This document shows, one piece after another, positions 1 to 11,917 of a DNA stretch of 64,000 bases. A program made the translations under genes and the position numbers. Where the stretch lies: NCBI GenBank assembly GCA_038025085.1, contig CM076140.1, positions 17,194,001 to 17,258,000 of the forward strand, given 5' to 3'. This DNA is from Tetragonia tetragonoides (taxonomy: Eukaryota > Streptophyta > Magnoliopsida > Caryophyllales > Aizoaceae). The notes under the pieces are model-generated. The model was not told the DNA's origin. It saw nothing but the letters and a program-made list of their open reading frames with translations, and made no database searches. Every line of letters begins with the position of its first letter. Positions within the stretch are counted from its first letter, which is position 1.

Positions 1-2523
1 TAACTGGTTTTAGCCCATTGCCTCATGAAGGCAGCCTGCGTGGCCCTGTTTTACACCGAGGATTCTTTGGAATTTGCTGTTGTGGACTAGGTTGCATTGG
101 AGTAGATGTGAGATTGTGGACTATATATCTTAGGATTAGTGGTTGGTGACCTTTTCCTCTCTAGAGTTGTAGATATATTATGCTTTTTTTCAGTATGATC
201 AATGGGGAAAGGGAGGATCATGGAGAGGAACAGAGATTAAGAGAAGGTGAGGTTCGTGGCGTGCATTTTTCCCAAGTCGGTTCTATAGAGCACTCGTGTT
301 TACGTAGTACTATTTAGTTTTGGAGCTCATGTGGTGTATGAACAAGAACAGAGAAGTACTAGTTATTTAGGGAAAAGAATGTGGTTTTTCAAAGAGCGCA
401 CATCTAATTTCGTACCAATTTGGGACTTGTGCAGGCATGGGACTGCCATCCTGAATAGTGATTGTCATTTTCTCCACTACCTAGTAAATTCAGACGTCCA
501 CCCCTCTAAACCCCTTCCTACCAAAAGTGCAAGAAGGAAAATAAGTACTATTTTTAAAATAGTTAGGGGCTGTTTACTTCAACTGTTTCCTGGAAAATGA
601 TTCAAGGAAAACACGGAGGTCCAGAAAATATGTTCCAAAGCGCACTTTTTTCAAATGTTTTCTAAGAATATCAGTTTCCTTTGTTTTCTAAATTTACAAA
701 GGAATTGGGAAATTGAAGAAAAAAATGATTTGATGTTTTCCAATATTTTCTTCACAGATTTTCCAATCCCCACAATCCCTTCACCCCCTCCCACTCCACA
801 AACTGGTTGCTGTCAAAAGCGTCCACCAACTTCCACCAGCCGTGGTGGCCGGTCGTTGGTCACAACCAACGGTGACGGCGGACGAAAATCTCACCGTCGA
901 CGTCACCTATCGCCGCCGACCATCGTTGTTGGGTCGTGGGGAGCTGTGAGGGTGATGTTGGGTCGTGGGGAGGAGATGGGTGGAGTTGGTCGTGCGGTGG
1001 TGGTGTAGTGGTGAGTTGTGCGGTGCTGGTGCGATGCTTTGCCGTAAAGATTTGGGGAAAGGTGGTTGGGTTCAGCTGTTGTGGGTGATAGAGGAAAGAG
1101 AGAGAAAAGTGGGTAAGTGAACATGTTTTTCACTTGTTTTTTACAACTAGAAAACAAAATTCAAAGAAAACAATGGGAAATGAAAACTGAAATTTTTTCC
1201 TTCAAGTAAACACACCCTTATTTTTCAGTTGATTTTAATTTGTTTTTTGTTAAAAAAATTGCGTTTAATTTTTCCGGTGGAATCCTAGCTCTCCGGTGAG
1301 GTTTGTGGCACGCACTTTGCCCAAGTCATTAGTTGATGGTGTTATCTATGATATTGCAAGTTTATGCTAGTAGTTATTCAGGTACAATTTGTGGTATTAA
1401 AGGAGGTTTTGCCAAATGAAAAGAAATCTGAACAGGTTCACCCACCTTAATCTCTATGGTCCTACTTTCAAGCTTTGGTTGTCTGCAAGGCAGCTAAGGC
1501 TTTTTATGTCTTTGCCTTTATCTTGTTTTCCAATTTCTTATTAAGTCTCATATTGTAGATGTGTTAGCAATGTTTTTCCAGGCTTTACTTTTTACCAATT
1601 GCTGTTCTTTGCCTGTCATCACTGATGAAATTTCTGAGGGAAACAAAATAGAAGTCTAGAAGTCGTAAAATTTGGATTGAGGTTGTATTGCTTTAGGAAT
1701 TAGTGCGGGTTGCAATTAAGAGGAAGTTAAAAGTTACGTGCTTTGGGAAACAAGCAAAGGGCATTCTCAGTTGGACTGCGTAGTTCCTGTTTAAAAGTTG
1801 ATTGAGCTGGCATATTCTAAATGAGTAGGGTTTATGCTGGTGGTGATGAAACATTTTGGGGCCATGTACATTAACATTATTGTTGTGTTATGGTTTAAAA
1901 ACCTCTTGCTGTTGGAGAAAAAGGCATAGGGTAAACAGAGGGATTTGGAATTTGTGGAGTTGATTGTCTTTGGATTATTTTGGTATAAAGTTAGTTTGTG
2001 GCCGTGAACTTTGAAGTAACTTAGTGATCTTTTTCGGTGGATGCCTATGGCTATGATGTTAGTATACAGAATACATAGGTGTAACCTTTTCCAATTCTGA
2101 GATCTCGTATCAAATTAATAATTTGATTGTGAGCTTTGAGGCGGCATGGCATAGTTGCCTGGATGTAAAGGCTTCTTCTGATTTGATGTATAGAAATGGT
2201 GCATGTTACCATTCCTGACTTGGTAAAGTTAGATGTCAAAGTGACTGAGTTATGGTTTCTGCATGGTAACGAGTCAAAACTTTCCGGGCAAGCCGCCAAG
2301 GTGTTATACAGATATAGGAGGAATCCACGTGAAGCTGACAGAATTGTGACTTACTGAGATGTAATTGCTCAAAAGTTTATATAATAATCCTGAAGTGGTT
2401 ATGCATTCTACCTTTTTATTGTCTGAGTTGGTTGTATACCAGACATGTCTCATATATTTCACATTCGTCTAATCTTTTGGTTTGTAAAGAATACTATTGT
2501 GATTGCACTCTTGTTCTTTCCAG
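1..2523 (+). other. Long intron upstream of the oxidoreductase last exon
   Basis: No stretch here codes for the N-terminal NAD-binding half of the oxidoreductase whose last exon starts at 2524, so this is read as intron and the first exon should lie left of the window. The pyrimidine-rich tract ending in CAG at 2521-2523 is a good acceptor. Apart from a Tourist-like MITE at 566-1217 and a diverged 33-bp direct repeat (246-278 and 1295-1327, 28 of 33 bases alike), I see nothing functional. Confidence 0.6.
566..1217. mobile_element. Tourist-like (PIF/Harbinger) MITE, 652 bp, TSD TTA
   Basis: The left end reads GGGGCTGTTTACTT and the right end is the near-complement AAGTAAACACACCC. Both are directly flanked by TTA (563-565 and 1218-1220), the 3-bp target duplication of PIF/Harbinger elements. 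The subterminal regions are also loosely inverted (TTTTCT-rich against AGAAAA-rich). There is no transposase, so it is non-autonomous. It lies in the intron of the oxidoreductase gene. Open frames inside it (655-1008 on + and 903-1157 on -) are low-complexity and not credible genes. Confidence 0.75.
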
Positions 2524-3141
2524 ATACAATCATGCTTCTCTTTTGCCGCTGACAGCGACTTCCTTGAAAACGACATTCGTGTGAGGCCTGATCTTGACGC
2601 CCTTGGTGCTCTAGGTGATGCCGGTTGGTATTGCATCAGAGCAAGCCTGTTTGCTGCAAACTATGAACTGCCCAAGTTTGTGACTGCCCTAAGAAATCCA
2701 GTTAAAAACAAAGCAGGGGTGATACTGTCTTGTGGGGCTTCATTACATTGGGAGGATGGAAAAATAGGGACCTTCCACTGCTCATTTCTGAGCAACCTGA
2801 CAATGGACTTAAGTGCTATTGGCACAAAAGGAACCTTACATGTTCATGATTTCATCATCCCGCACAAAGAAAGTGCTGCCTCATACTCAGCAGTGTCGGA
2901 AGCCTGGTTTACAGATATGGACTTGGAATGGAACAAACAACCAAGTGACCACATTGTCAAGACCGATCTTCCCCAGGAAGTTCTCATGGTAAAGGAGTTC
3001 TCTGCTTTGGTGGATGGTATTAAACGGCGAGGTTTGACACCTGAGAAGAAGTGGCCGTCCCTTAGTCGGAAAACACAACTTATAATTGATGTAGTGCTTG
3101 CTTCCATTGACAAAGGCTTTGAGCCAGTTGAGGTTTATTGA
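2524..3141 (+). CDS. Gfo/Idh/MocA-family NAD(P)-dependent oxidoreductase, last exon (partial)
   Basis: This exon encodes about 205 C-terminal residues of a plant oxidoreductase resembling Arabidopsis At4g09670-type proteins (about 360 residues). Family members carry an N-terminal Rossmann fold and a C-terminal alpha/beta domain; only the latter is here. Recognisable signatures are CFSFA near the start, the run GALGDAGWYCIRA, the strand GVILSCGASLHWEDG, and IGTKGTLHVHDFIIPHKE. The exon follows a CAG acceptor in phase 0 and ends with TGA at 3139-3141. The first exon, with the GxGxxG dinucleotide motif, is not in the window, so the intron is over 2.5 kb. Members of this family in other organisms act on sugars or dihydrodiols, but the substrate here is unknown. 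The reading frame is intact, so the gene is probably functional. Confidence 0.88.
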   Translation: MQSCFSFAADSDFLENDIRVRPDLDALGALGDAGWYCIRASLFAANYELPKFVTALRNPVKNKAGVILSCGASLHWEDGKIGTFHCSFLSNLTMDLSAIGTKGTLHVHDFIIPHKESAASYSAVSEAWFTDMDLEWNKQPSDHIVKTDLPQEVLMVKEFSALVDGIKRRGLTPEKKWPSLSRKTQLIIDVVLASIDKGFEPVEVY

Positions 3142-4288
3142 TACTCAAGTGTCCAGTCCTTGAAGTTTCAAACTGTATTATCTTCGTGCTCAATTGTTCA
3201 TGCTGGCTTCCTTAATTTGTTGTGTACTCTATACTTATGGCCTGGCCTTTATGCCACTGGCATGTAGTAGATCACTGGGATTTGAATGAATATGAAGATG
3301 GTAAGAATCAGCATGAAATTTCGGACTGCTTATACTGCAAGTTCTGATGTGAGATTCTTTTGCACATACACATTAAGAATATAGCTTTAGTTATTTTAAC
3401 CCATTTTCCTTGAAAAAAATAGGGGTTTATTTACTCGCCGGATTACTTTATCCATGTGATGTGAATAAAGAAAATAAGCATGTGATGTGAATAAAGAAAA
3501 TAAGCTTGTGTATCTGAATTCAAATAAATTATTTTCATCTTAAAAAGTAAAATATCAAAACCAAATCTATCACCGTTTCACACATCACCTGGGTAGACTA
3601 CCCAGTTGGTAAGCAAATATTTCTCTCTCAGTCAAACATCACCGTCAATTTGATTTTCTTTCGTAATTAAGATGTAATCTTTACATTGTTTATTTTCTCA
3701 ACTTTAAGGACCAAATACCAAATATTATTATTAGTTGTGTTTTATTTTATTTAAATTTGTAAAGAAATAAAATAGAATAAAAAGAAAAAGGAAGAAAAGA
3801 ATGCTGCATTGAATTGGTTTAGTGACTAAAGAAATGGTCTTTTGGGTTTTGGTTGTTGACTTATGTTTTGTTTGAGCCACAAGGCAATGGTTCTTGGCTA
3901 TATCTTTGATTTATTTATTTTTATTTAATTTGGCTACATCCACTCTACTTGTGTTTTTCATTTTTTTAAGTTCTTTTTATTTTTTTCAAAACATAGTCCT
4001 ATTTATTACTACCTACTACTTTATTATAATAAACGTACTACTTTATTATTATAGGTGTAGTCAAATTAGCTACTCTAAGGAGTAGCCAAAAAATTGCCCC
4101 ACAAATGTGACAAGTGGCCGGAGAGTAGAGACATAAGGGGAGAATTAAGCTTCTAAGAGAAGCTACTGGTAGGTTAAGAACTTAAGAAAACAAGAAAAAA
4201 AGACACGGAGGTATTTTTTTGTTCCAATCACAGTAGAACAAAAGTCTAAAGCAACGAAAACACAGAGAGGACCGTTAGAGGTTGAGAA
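3142..4288. other. 3' UTR and intergenic spacer
   Basis: AT-rich sequence downstream of the oxidoreductase stop codon. Possible AATAAA signals occur only inside the 26-bp tandem duplication at 3453-3504. No convincing coding frame was seen; the 63-residue open frame at 3894-4085 is hydrophobic and T-rich and looks accidental. Confidence 0.5.
3453..3504. repeat. Perfect 26-bp tandem duplication
   Basis: Two identical head-to-tail copies, 3453-3478 and 3479-3504. Each starts CATGTGATGTG and contains AATAAAG, so the duplication also doubles a potential polyadenylation signal downstream of the oxidoreductase gene. It looks like a recent slippage or repair duplication. Confidence 0.85.
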
Positions 4289-4745
4289 TAGGGATGACAA
4301 TGGTGCGGATACAGGTGGATATTGCCCCGCATCTGCTTCAATTGGGGCGGAGATGGGGGAGTGTTAGGTGGGCATGGGGCGGGTGTGGTTTTGATAAAGC
4401 AAAACCGCTGCGGAGATGGGGCGGAGGTGGTATGCCTTCTTCTACCAGTAGATATCCGTTGGAACCCCGTCCCACCTTATACCCGCTTACCCGCCTTACC
4501 TCATACCCACCTGCCCCACCTCATACTAACATAAAAAAAAAATGCAAAATATAAATATATTAAAATCTTATTTTACCAAATATATATAATTGTCTACTGC
4601 TATTACTTATCAAAAACTCAAATTTTTCCTTGCAAATTATCTTGGGTGAATTTGATGTAGATCCAGATATGGGTTTCGTTTCTTTTCAGGTGGGTTTAAA
4701 GCGGATATGGATACCCTCTCGATAAATGGAGCGAAAATGGATACA

Positions 4746-6089
4746 TGTAAGGACCCGGGATTCCTAGGGCCACGAAGTGCGTCCTTATAGAAAATTCGTA
4801 AGCTGGGGGTTTAGATAAGTTTAAGGGACCATCGAGTTAGAAAAACATTTGAAAAGACTTGAATTGAATAAAAACCATAAAAGAGGTCACAAATCTCCTT
4901 TCGGTGTTTTTATCGAAGGGACAACCCAATAGCGCGATAAGTGAACTGATCATGTTTTTAGAAAGACTCCAACTCATATAGAACATATGAGTACCTAAGA
5001 ATAAAGGGTTCGGGAGCAAAGGTACGAAGTGAGAAGGTGTTAGGCACCCAACTCGCCCGTATTATGACGGCCTCTACTAACTCAAGTTTGCTTAATAATT
5101 TAAAAACATGATTCCCACACAAACCGGATTAACAACCTAGGCTTAGACTATTAATTGGTCCATCACAAGCATCACAATATTCATTTTTAACCCTTGTTTA
5201 GACATGCATTTGTTTTCACAAATTGGGCAGCACAACGACTATACATATAATATTTAGTAAGCAATAAAAACGTTATTCTAGTATGATATCTACATTATGA
5301 CTACTGGAAAATAAACAATTAGACAATTAATTTAATTTGAGCCCTTAGGAATTTATACCTGAACTGCAGGCTATATTTAACAAGAATAGTAAAAATAGAT
5401 CTCAAGTAAAGAAAGAGGGGGAAGCTCGATATCAATACTCCCGAGAATAGAATAGAATTGTTTACGGAAGAAAGAGGGAGAAGCTCAAAGTCAATACTAC
5501 TGAGAATAGAGGTGTCAACTGTAGACTGTGTGTTTTGAACTGAGCGTGAAGGGTTGTTTATATAGGCGTGGGAGGTAGGGTTTGACGGCAGAATTTGAGC
5601 TGAAAAACGAGACGGGCTTGAAAAAAGAGTCGGGCCCGAAGTGAGGTCAGGGCCGCTAGCTGCCTTGGGAAATTGGTTAGCGCCGCTAGCGGCCTGAGAC
5701 TTTTTCCAGGGCCGCTGACGGCTGTCAGCAGCCAGCTGGATGTCGTCATTGATGTCATCATAATGACGACATCCAGCCCATTTTTATTTTCTAGAGGAAT
5801 TTTAAATATTCCAAAAAACGCGAAAAGACTATTTTACCCCTGAACGGTAAAAGACGGTTTTACCCCTAAATAGCAACTTGGCGACCGGGAGTCGGAACGA
5901 GGCATGAGAAGTATCGTTGAAAAGCTCTTGAACGGGGCTTTTGAATAAAATGTAATGAAGGAGTGTTTGGAGGAAAAACCTAAGACTTTATCTTAACCAT
6001 TAAAGTGAAAATAGCAGTTCAAGTTTAAAAATTACTCCTTTCATCGGGCTTTTGCTGAGAAATCTGAAGACGTTTTTTTGGCGTCTACA
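4746..6089 (-). repeat. LTR of element C (downstream copy, 1344 bp)
   Basis: Read on the minus strand this LTR begins TGTAGACGCC and ends CCTTACA. It carries a GC-rich palindromic block built on GCCGCTAGCGGC-like units (about 5650-5740), then a TATATAAAC TATA box (about 5555-5565), then the stretch GAGTTGGGTGCCTAACACCT also found in element A's LTR. That order suggests a promoter in the LTR reading leftwards. Confidence 0.85.
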
Positions 6090-6104
6090 GAAGCCCCCAC
6101 TTAG
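6090..6104 (-). other. Polypurine tract of element C
   Basis: On the minus strand the purine-rich stretch CTAAGTGGGGGCTTC directly precedes the LTR start TGTAGACGCC. This is the expected position and composition for the primer of plus-strand DNA synthesis in an LTR retrotransposon. Confidence 0.65.
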
Positions 6105-6509
6105 ATCGTTGAGTAAAAGCGAAGATCAAAGTATTCTGAAGGCGACATGCAGGATGCTAATGTGCACACGATGTGTGAGAGTGTACAATATGTATGCATA
6201 TGAAGACAAACCTGAGTTGATACATGCTCGTGGCGTGCTAAGATTTCATCCCTGTGAACACAAGAGAAAACAAAGGTTATGGTAGCAGGATAGAAAACCA
6301 CTCGTAGATGATCTAAACGTCTGCTGGGGACCTGTATTTAGAATGAATGAAAAAGTTAGTAATACTTTGAAAATGATCAAAGTAGAGTGCTTCGACAAAC
6401 AGTGACTAAACACCGCTCGGCGGATGCCGAGATTCTGTCCCTGTACGAGAAACCAAAAAGTCAACTAGACAGCGCGATTAAAAATAATCGGCTGTAAAGT
6501 GGTTAGGAC

Positions 6510-6830
6510 ATATGAACAGTTTAAATGCAATAGTTTAAGCAATCATTGACTGAAACATATGAAAATAATGGATAGTATAACCGCAACGGTTTAAGCAATC
6601 AATGACTGACACAAAATAAGTTACCTCGTAGAAGAATAGTTTAACCGCAATAGCTTAAGCGATCATGGACTAAACCCCAAAAATTTGCCTCGCAGAGGGA
6701 CAGTTTAACCACAATAGCTGAAGTGACCATTGACTGACCCCAAATTCATAGTTTCGCAGAAGGATAGTTTAACCGCAATAGCTTAAACGATCAGTGACTG
6801 CTCCAAAATTTGTAGTGTCGAGTTGCTTAG
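6510..6830. repeat. 64-bp tandem repeat array, five copies
   Basis: A unit containing AGTTTAACCGCAATAGCTTA, followed by a GATCATGGACTGA-like stretch and GCAGAAGGA, recurs with starts near 6518, 6574, 6638, 6702 and 6766. Spacing is 56 then 64, 64 and 64 bp. It lies between gag and the polypurine tract of element C. No coding potential is evident; arrays in this position are common in Tat/Ogre-type elements. Confidence 0.8.
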
Positions 6831-8817
6831 TTAGTATCGATAAAAAATTTCATTTTATCAAGAACTGAAATAACGGTTTTTGGCTGGAACAAAGTCGGGG
6901 AATAGCAGGGGGGCCGCGCACTTGGTTGTTGTTGGAAGGTTATTTCCATTTTTGGTTGTAGTCGGAAGGTCGCTTCTGGGCTTGATCATGAGTTCCAGGC
7001 TTGCTGGTTTTGATGGAGAGCGGATAGACTCAAACTTGTAGTGGAAATATGCACATAGGGAAAAGATGCAATAGACATGCCCGACTGACCATGACAAGAT
7101 GCACAACAGATGACATACTAATATGCATGGGGCATAGGGGATTGACATGCAAACACGCAGGGACTTAAGACACTGAGAAATTATGTACACATGCATGCCT
7201 TTGAAGGCGACTCTAGTACTTATGCGAATATGATGTATGCAGACTCTATTGACTCACAGCACCATGCAACCTAGCCTAACATGCAGACTCTCCTATAGGA
7301 TCTGAAGAGGGTCTTCATATAGGAAAAGTTTTTGTGATCAAGGAATTCAATTCTGTGGTGATCTTGACAGAGTATGAGACAATTGGACAAAATTAGGTGC
7401 AGTCAATGAAGAATTAACCCCCAGTTTGATGCGTGATTCTTGATTGTTATGACCTACTCGAGGAGCTATGGGTGTTGATGCGGTGGTACAAAATATCCTA
7501 ACTTAAGGTATGGGGACGAAATGGACAACTTTGAACGTAGCGGACAAGAAACCGATTCACTCTGAAAAAGCCCCCAATTGGAAAGTCTATGTGCAAGCCT
7601 ACGAGAAAGGTGATGAGTATGGCCTCTAGACGACTGACCAAAGAGCGCTTACATGAGAAACAATGTTCTAAATCCTTGAAAATTTAAGTTGCCTCAAGAT
7701 GTTGAATTTTTTTTATGTATATTTTTTTGGTTTCCCTAACTTTTTCCTAGGCCGCCATTTCGAGTTTTCAACCTACCGGGCTCAATTTGTTTTAGCCTTG
7801 GATGAGAATGGTGGAATGGGAAAACTCCTTATGATCATATGACAAAGTGGTTGTCGTGGCCGGACCTCTTTGAGGTTTCCTACGTATTCAGTTTGTGGAA
7901 TCACGCCAACGTAGTTCAAGACTATACAATTGAATGGTCATACCTATTGGAGGGCTTTTGGGTTGTAATGTCAGGCTGGGATGAGGTGTCAAAGAAAGGG
8001 AATGTAAATCCCCTCCCCAAAGTATGCTAGATGGTATAGAAGCCTGTGATATTGGCAAGGTGGCTAAGAGACCTATGTTTAGGTAAGGCCATTGTTTGGT
8101 TGTGCTTGAAGTGTTTGCACTTTTTTGGATCTTTGATTGCTCTCGACTTTTTTTCTCTTTTGTTTTTTTTTTTTTTGCTTTTGCTCTTGAACTTTCGAGT
8201 TCTCTCTTATTTTTGGTATTTCTCTCGGTGGCTCTTTTCGTAGGTCGGTCCACCTTGCCGAGAAGGTTGCTTTTATTCCCATGTCGCACACACCCATTCG
8301 CCGGGTAGAGATGATGTGGTTAAGAAATGAAAGTCTATGTGTTTAAGTCTCAAAGAGTTGCAAGTGGTACTGATGTATAGGGTAGTAAAGGATATTGATA
8401 TGAGGTGCCAAATGAATGCCTCCTGTCCTCAGCACGGACGGTTCAACCGTAGGTCCTCTATTGGGATGATCAATGAGGAGTTTTTGTTTGATGTTTTCCA
8501 CAATGAAGGCTTTCTTTTGATTTTTTTTTTAATTTTTTTTATTCTGTCATAGGCAACTTAAGTTCGTCATAGAATTAAACAAAGAAAAATGATGAGAATC
8601 AAAATGCAATCTTTATTGTTTCGAAGAAAAGCATTACACGAGAAGTAAGCTATACTTTATGGACGAATTTAAAAGACAAACTAGACATCATTAAATTTGA
8701 CTGGACTCAACTAGACTTGCACACTAGGAAACTTCAATTCTATTCAACTTCTCGAGCACAGGCTGTTCACAGGGACACGAAAGGCAGCCCCCTGTAGATA
8801 CTCGCGTTGTTCACGAC

Positions 8818-9534
8818 TTAAGTGGAATTCTTAAGAAGGTTATCTTCAATTAGGATGTCCACAACATAGAGCCGGTTGTGGGAGTCAATTGCTTGATACT
8901 TGAGGGGTTCCTTGTAAGCAGGTTGCAGGTTCTTGATGAGTTCGCGGATTTGATCAGTTTGCGAAGGTCGCTCAACCAGTTCTGCTATCTTTAGCTTCCA
9001 ACGCCTAAGGAAGGCAGTGAATCCCTCATCTTCTTCTTGTTTGGTGATCTCTAACTCTCGAATGGTCATAGGTAGAGCATCATTTTCCTTGTAGCGTGCA
9101 AGGAAGACTGTAGTGAAATTTGACCAGGTGCGATGGTCCTCCAAATTCAAGGTGTAGAAGAACCAACAACGAGTTGGGGCGTCAAGAGTCTGTGGGAACA
9201 AGTGAATGTAGATATTTTTGTCAACTCCTCTTAAACCCATGGCAATAGTGAAGGCTTTGAGGTGGTCTTGTTTATTATCAGTGCCAATGAATGTCGGAAC
9301 CTCGGGCATGCAGAACTTGGCTGGAAGCTTGCCCTTAACTTTGGGATTGACTTTACCAAGATTAACATGGTAGTTGAAAAACAGGCCGTTGTTTTCGAGC
9401 ACGTAAATAATCTTAGCCAACTTGGCATTTGGTCCTTCTTCCTCTGAGCCGGAGTTGGAGAGGATTCTTGCTTCATCCTCTTTCTTTTCTTCCAAATCTT
9501 CAACCTTGAGTATCACCCTTTCTAACTGGCACAT
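8818..9534 (-). pseudogene. gag remnant of element C
   Basis: The 238-residue frame contains the conserved retrotransposon gag (capsid) region: PEVPTFIGTDNKQDHLKAF, then RCWFFYTLNLEDHRTWSNFTT, and YKENDALPMTIRELEITKQ ahead of FTAFLRRWKLK. Gag builds the particle that packages the element's RNA. The frame is closed just upstream of the first methionine by a TAA (about 9561-9563), although related residues (NHNERLDNL) continue before it, so the N-terminus is broken. No zinc knuckle or protease follows: the remaining 2.7 kb to the polypurine tract is non-coding and includes the 64-bp array. This is a decayed gag of a non-autonomous Ty3/gypsy element. Confidence 0.8.
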
Positions 9535-10605
9535 AAGATTATCAAGCCTCTCGTTGTGGTTTTAACCATGGTGAAGTTGGGGATGTGATCGGTGACTAAT
9601 TATGAATCCTAGCATGGAGCGTCGAATATGTATAATTTAATGCAGTGCAATGCAAAGAAATGAAAAATGACAACCTAAGCCTAAATGCCCAATTATTTTC
9701 ACTCATATCAAAGGAAAAATGAAGTCGATGAACAAAAATGAGAAAAATAGAAAAAGACGGACCATTCTATTTATTTATTTTTTTTCTGTAGACTCAAAAA
9801 ATGGAAAATGGGATAAATAAAACAAAAGAGAAAATTTTGGCCTTTTTTTCCTTAATATTCTGATTTCATTTTTTTCGGCGGTTATTTTCAACGCATTTTT
9901 TTTTTGCTTTTTTTTTTTTGCCGAATATAAATCACATCAAAACAAAAAAAAAGAAAAAAAGTAGGAGAGGGGAATTAGAAAGACTGACTCTTTTTTTCTT
10001 GCTAAAAGGTCCTAGAAAAGTTGTTCATAACTTCGACGCTATATGAAAATATATCATCGGGGAAACGAGTGCTCATTGAATAGAATTCTCGCACTATATT
10101 TGGGCACTAGGAACTAGTTAAAAATAAAAGAAATAACTCCTAGCACGTAAGTACATGTTGGCACATAGTCACAGTATTCATGCATTCAGACAAGCATAAG
10201 AACAACGCAGTTTATAGGCAAACATGTGATCAGACGGGCATTACAACGACACATGCACAACAAGTAAGCGAATGTACGAATGTGGGTTAGAGGCTTTTGG
10301 CTCCTTTGAGGTTACCACGACAAATTACAATTCCCGTTAGGCGGATGGTCGACACATCTATTACAATTCTTTTCATCAACAAGGATTGATGAGTCATGGG
10401 TGAGGAAGCGTCGAATTTCACGATAGGACAACTGTATATTCCTCTAGATATACGGGTTGTCTACGAGTTGCGACACAAACTTCCTCGAGGATCGATAAGG
10501 GTCAAAAGGTTGTGCCAAGGCACATGCAAATGATGCAAAAATATGGAACATGTTAGTAAACTATTAAGCAAACTTGACTTTCTAGTCTCACCCTCTTAAA
10601 TAAAT

Positions 10606-10622
10606 CCCCAGTGAAGTTGCCA
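10606..10622 (-). other. Primer-binding site of element C
   Basis: Read on the minus strand, TGGCAACTTCACTGGGG begins one base inside the upstream LTR. It starts with TGG, the complement of a tRNA 3' CCA end, and differs by one base from the site of element A (TGGCGACTTCACTGGGG). This fixes the orientation of element C and links it to A. Confidence 0.75.
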
Positions 10623-10623
10623 C

Positions 10624-11917
10624 TGTAAAGACCCGGGATTTCTACGGCCAGGGAGTGCGTCCTTATAGAAAATTTGTAAGCTGGGGGTTTAGATAACTTC
10701 AAGGGACCATCGAGTTAGAAACGCATTTGAAAATACTTGAATTGAACTAAAAACCATGAAAGAGGTCACAAATCTGCTATCGACGTTTTTATTGAAGGGA
10801 CAAACCAAAGGGACAACCCAATAACGCGATAAGTGAATTGATCATGTTTCTAGAAAGACTCCCGATCATATAGAACATATGAGTACCCAAGAATAAAGGG
10901 TTCGGGGGCGAAGGTACGAGGTGGGAAGGTATTAGGCACCCAACTCGCCCGTATTATGACAGCCTCTACTAACTCAAGTTTGCTTAATAATTTAAAGACA
11001 TGATTCCCACAAAAACCGGATTGACAACCTACGCTTAGACTATTAATTGGTCCATCACAAACATCACAATATTCATCTTTAACCCTTATTTAGACATGCA
11101 TTTGTTTTGACAAATTGGGCAGTACAACGACTATACAGAAAATATTTAGTAAGCAATAAAAACATTATTCTAGCATGATATCTACATTATGACTACCGGA
11201 AAATAAACAATTAGGCAATTAATTTAATTTGGGCTCTCAAGAAATTGTACCTGAACTGTAGGCTATATTTGACAAGAATAGTAAAAATAGATCTCAAGTA
11301 AAGAAAGAGGTTGAAGCTCGGTGTCAATACTCCCGAGAATAGAATAGAAATGTTTATGCAAGAAAGAGGGAGAAACTCAGAGTCACTACTAATGAGAATA
11401 GAGGTGTCAACTGTAGACTTTGTGTTTTGAAATGAGGGTGAAGGCTTGTTTATATAGGCGTGTAAGGTAGGGTTTGACAGCAGAATTTGAGCTGAAAAAC
11501 GAGATGGACTTGAAAACTAGTCGGGCCGGAAGTGAGGTCAGTGCCGCTAGCGGCCCTGGGAAATTGGCCAGCACCGCTAGCGGCCCTAGGACTTTTCCCA
11601 GGGCCGCTGTGACGACATCCAATCAATTTTTATTTTCCGGAGGCATTTTAAATATTCTGAAAAACGCAAAAAGGCTGTTTTACCCCTGAACGGTAAAAGA
11701 TGGTTTTACCCCTAAATTGCAACTTGGCAACCGGGAGTCGGAACGAGGCATGAGACGCGTCGTTGGAAAGCCCTTGAACGGGGTTTTTGAATGAAATGAA
11801 ATGAAGGAGTGTTTGGAGGAAAAACCTGAGACCTTATAGCAGTTCAAGTTTAAAAATTACTCCTTTCATCATCGGGCTTTTGCGGAGAATTCGGAAGACG
11901 CTTTTTTGGCGTCTACA
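10624..11917 (-). repeat. LTR of element C (upstream copy, 1294 bp)
   Basis: Partner of the repeat at 4746-6089, with the same termini, the same GCCGCTAGCGGC-type palindromes (about 11545-11600) and the same TATATAAAC motif (about 11450). It is about 50 bp shorter than its partner, with small indels such as the missing palindromic end near 11607 and an extra 13-bp stretch near 10800. Confidence 0.85.

Larger units (their letters stand above)
4746..11917 (-). mobile_element. LTR retrotransposon C, gag-only Ty3/gypsy relative
   Basis: Two long direct repeats (4746-6089 and 10624-11917) start TG and end CA on the plus strand and bound a 4.5-kb internal region. The minus-strand direction is set by a primer-binding site next to the right LTR (10606-10622), a purine tract next to the left LTR (about 6090-6104) and the gag frame on the minus strand. 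Flanks read ATACA and ATAAC, a 5-bp target duplication in which each copy seems to have one change. No protease, reverse transcriptase or integrase is visible, so the element is non-autonomous or deleted. The LTRs differ at roughly 9% of sites over the first 300 bases by eye, the most diverged pair in the window. Confidence 0.85.

Noticed and set aside
655..1008. 117-residue open frame inside the first intron
   Set aside because: Lies within the Tourist-like MITE and is biased to GTG/GGT repeats; no start context or homology features.
6510..6830. Regularly spaced repeats resembling a CRISPR array
   Set aside because: Units are contiguous tandem copies without unique spacers, inside a plant retrotransposon.
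8046..8308. Phe- and Leu-rich frames
   Set aside because: Generated by a poly-T tract in element C.
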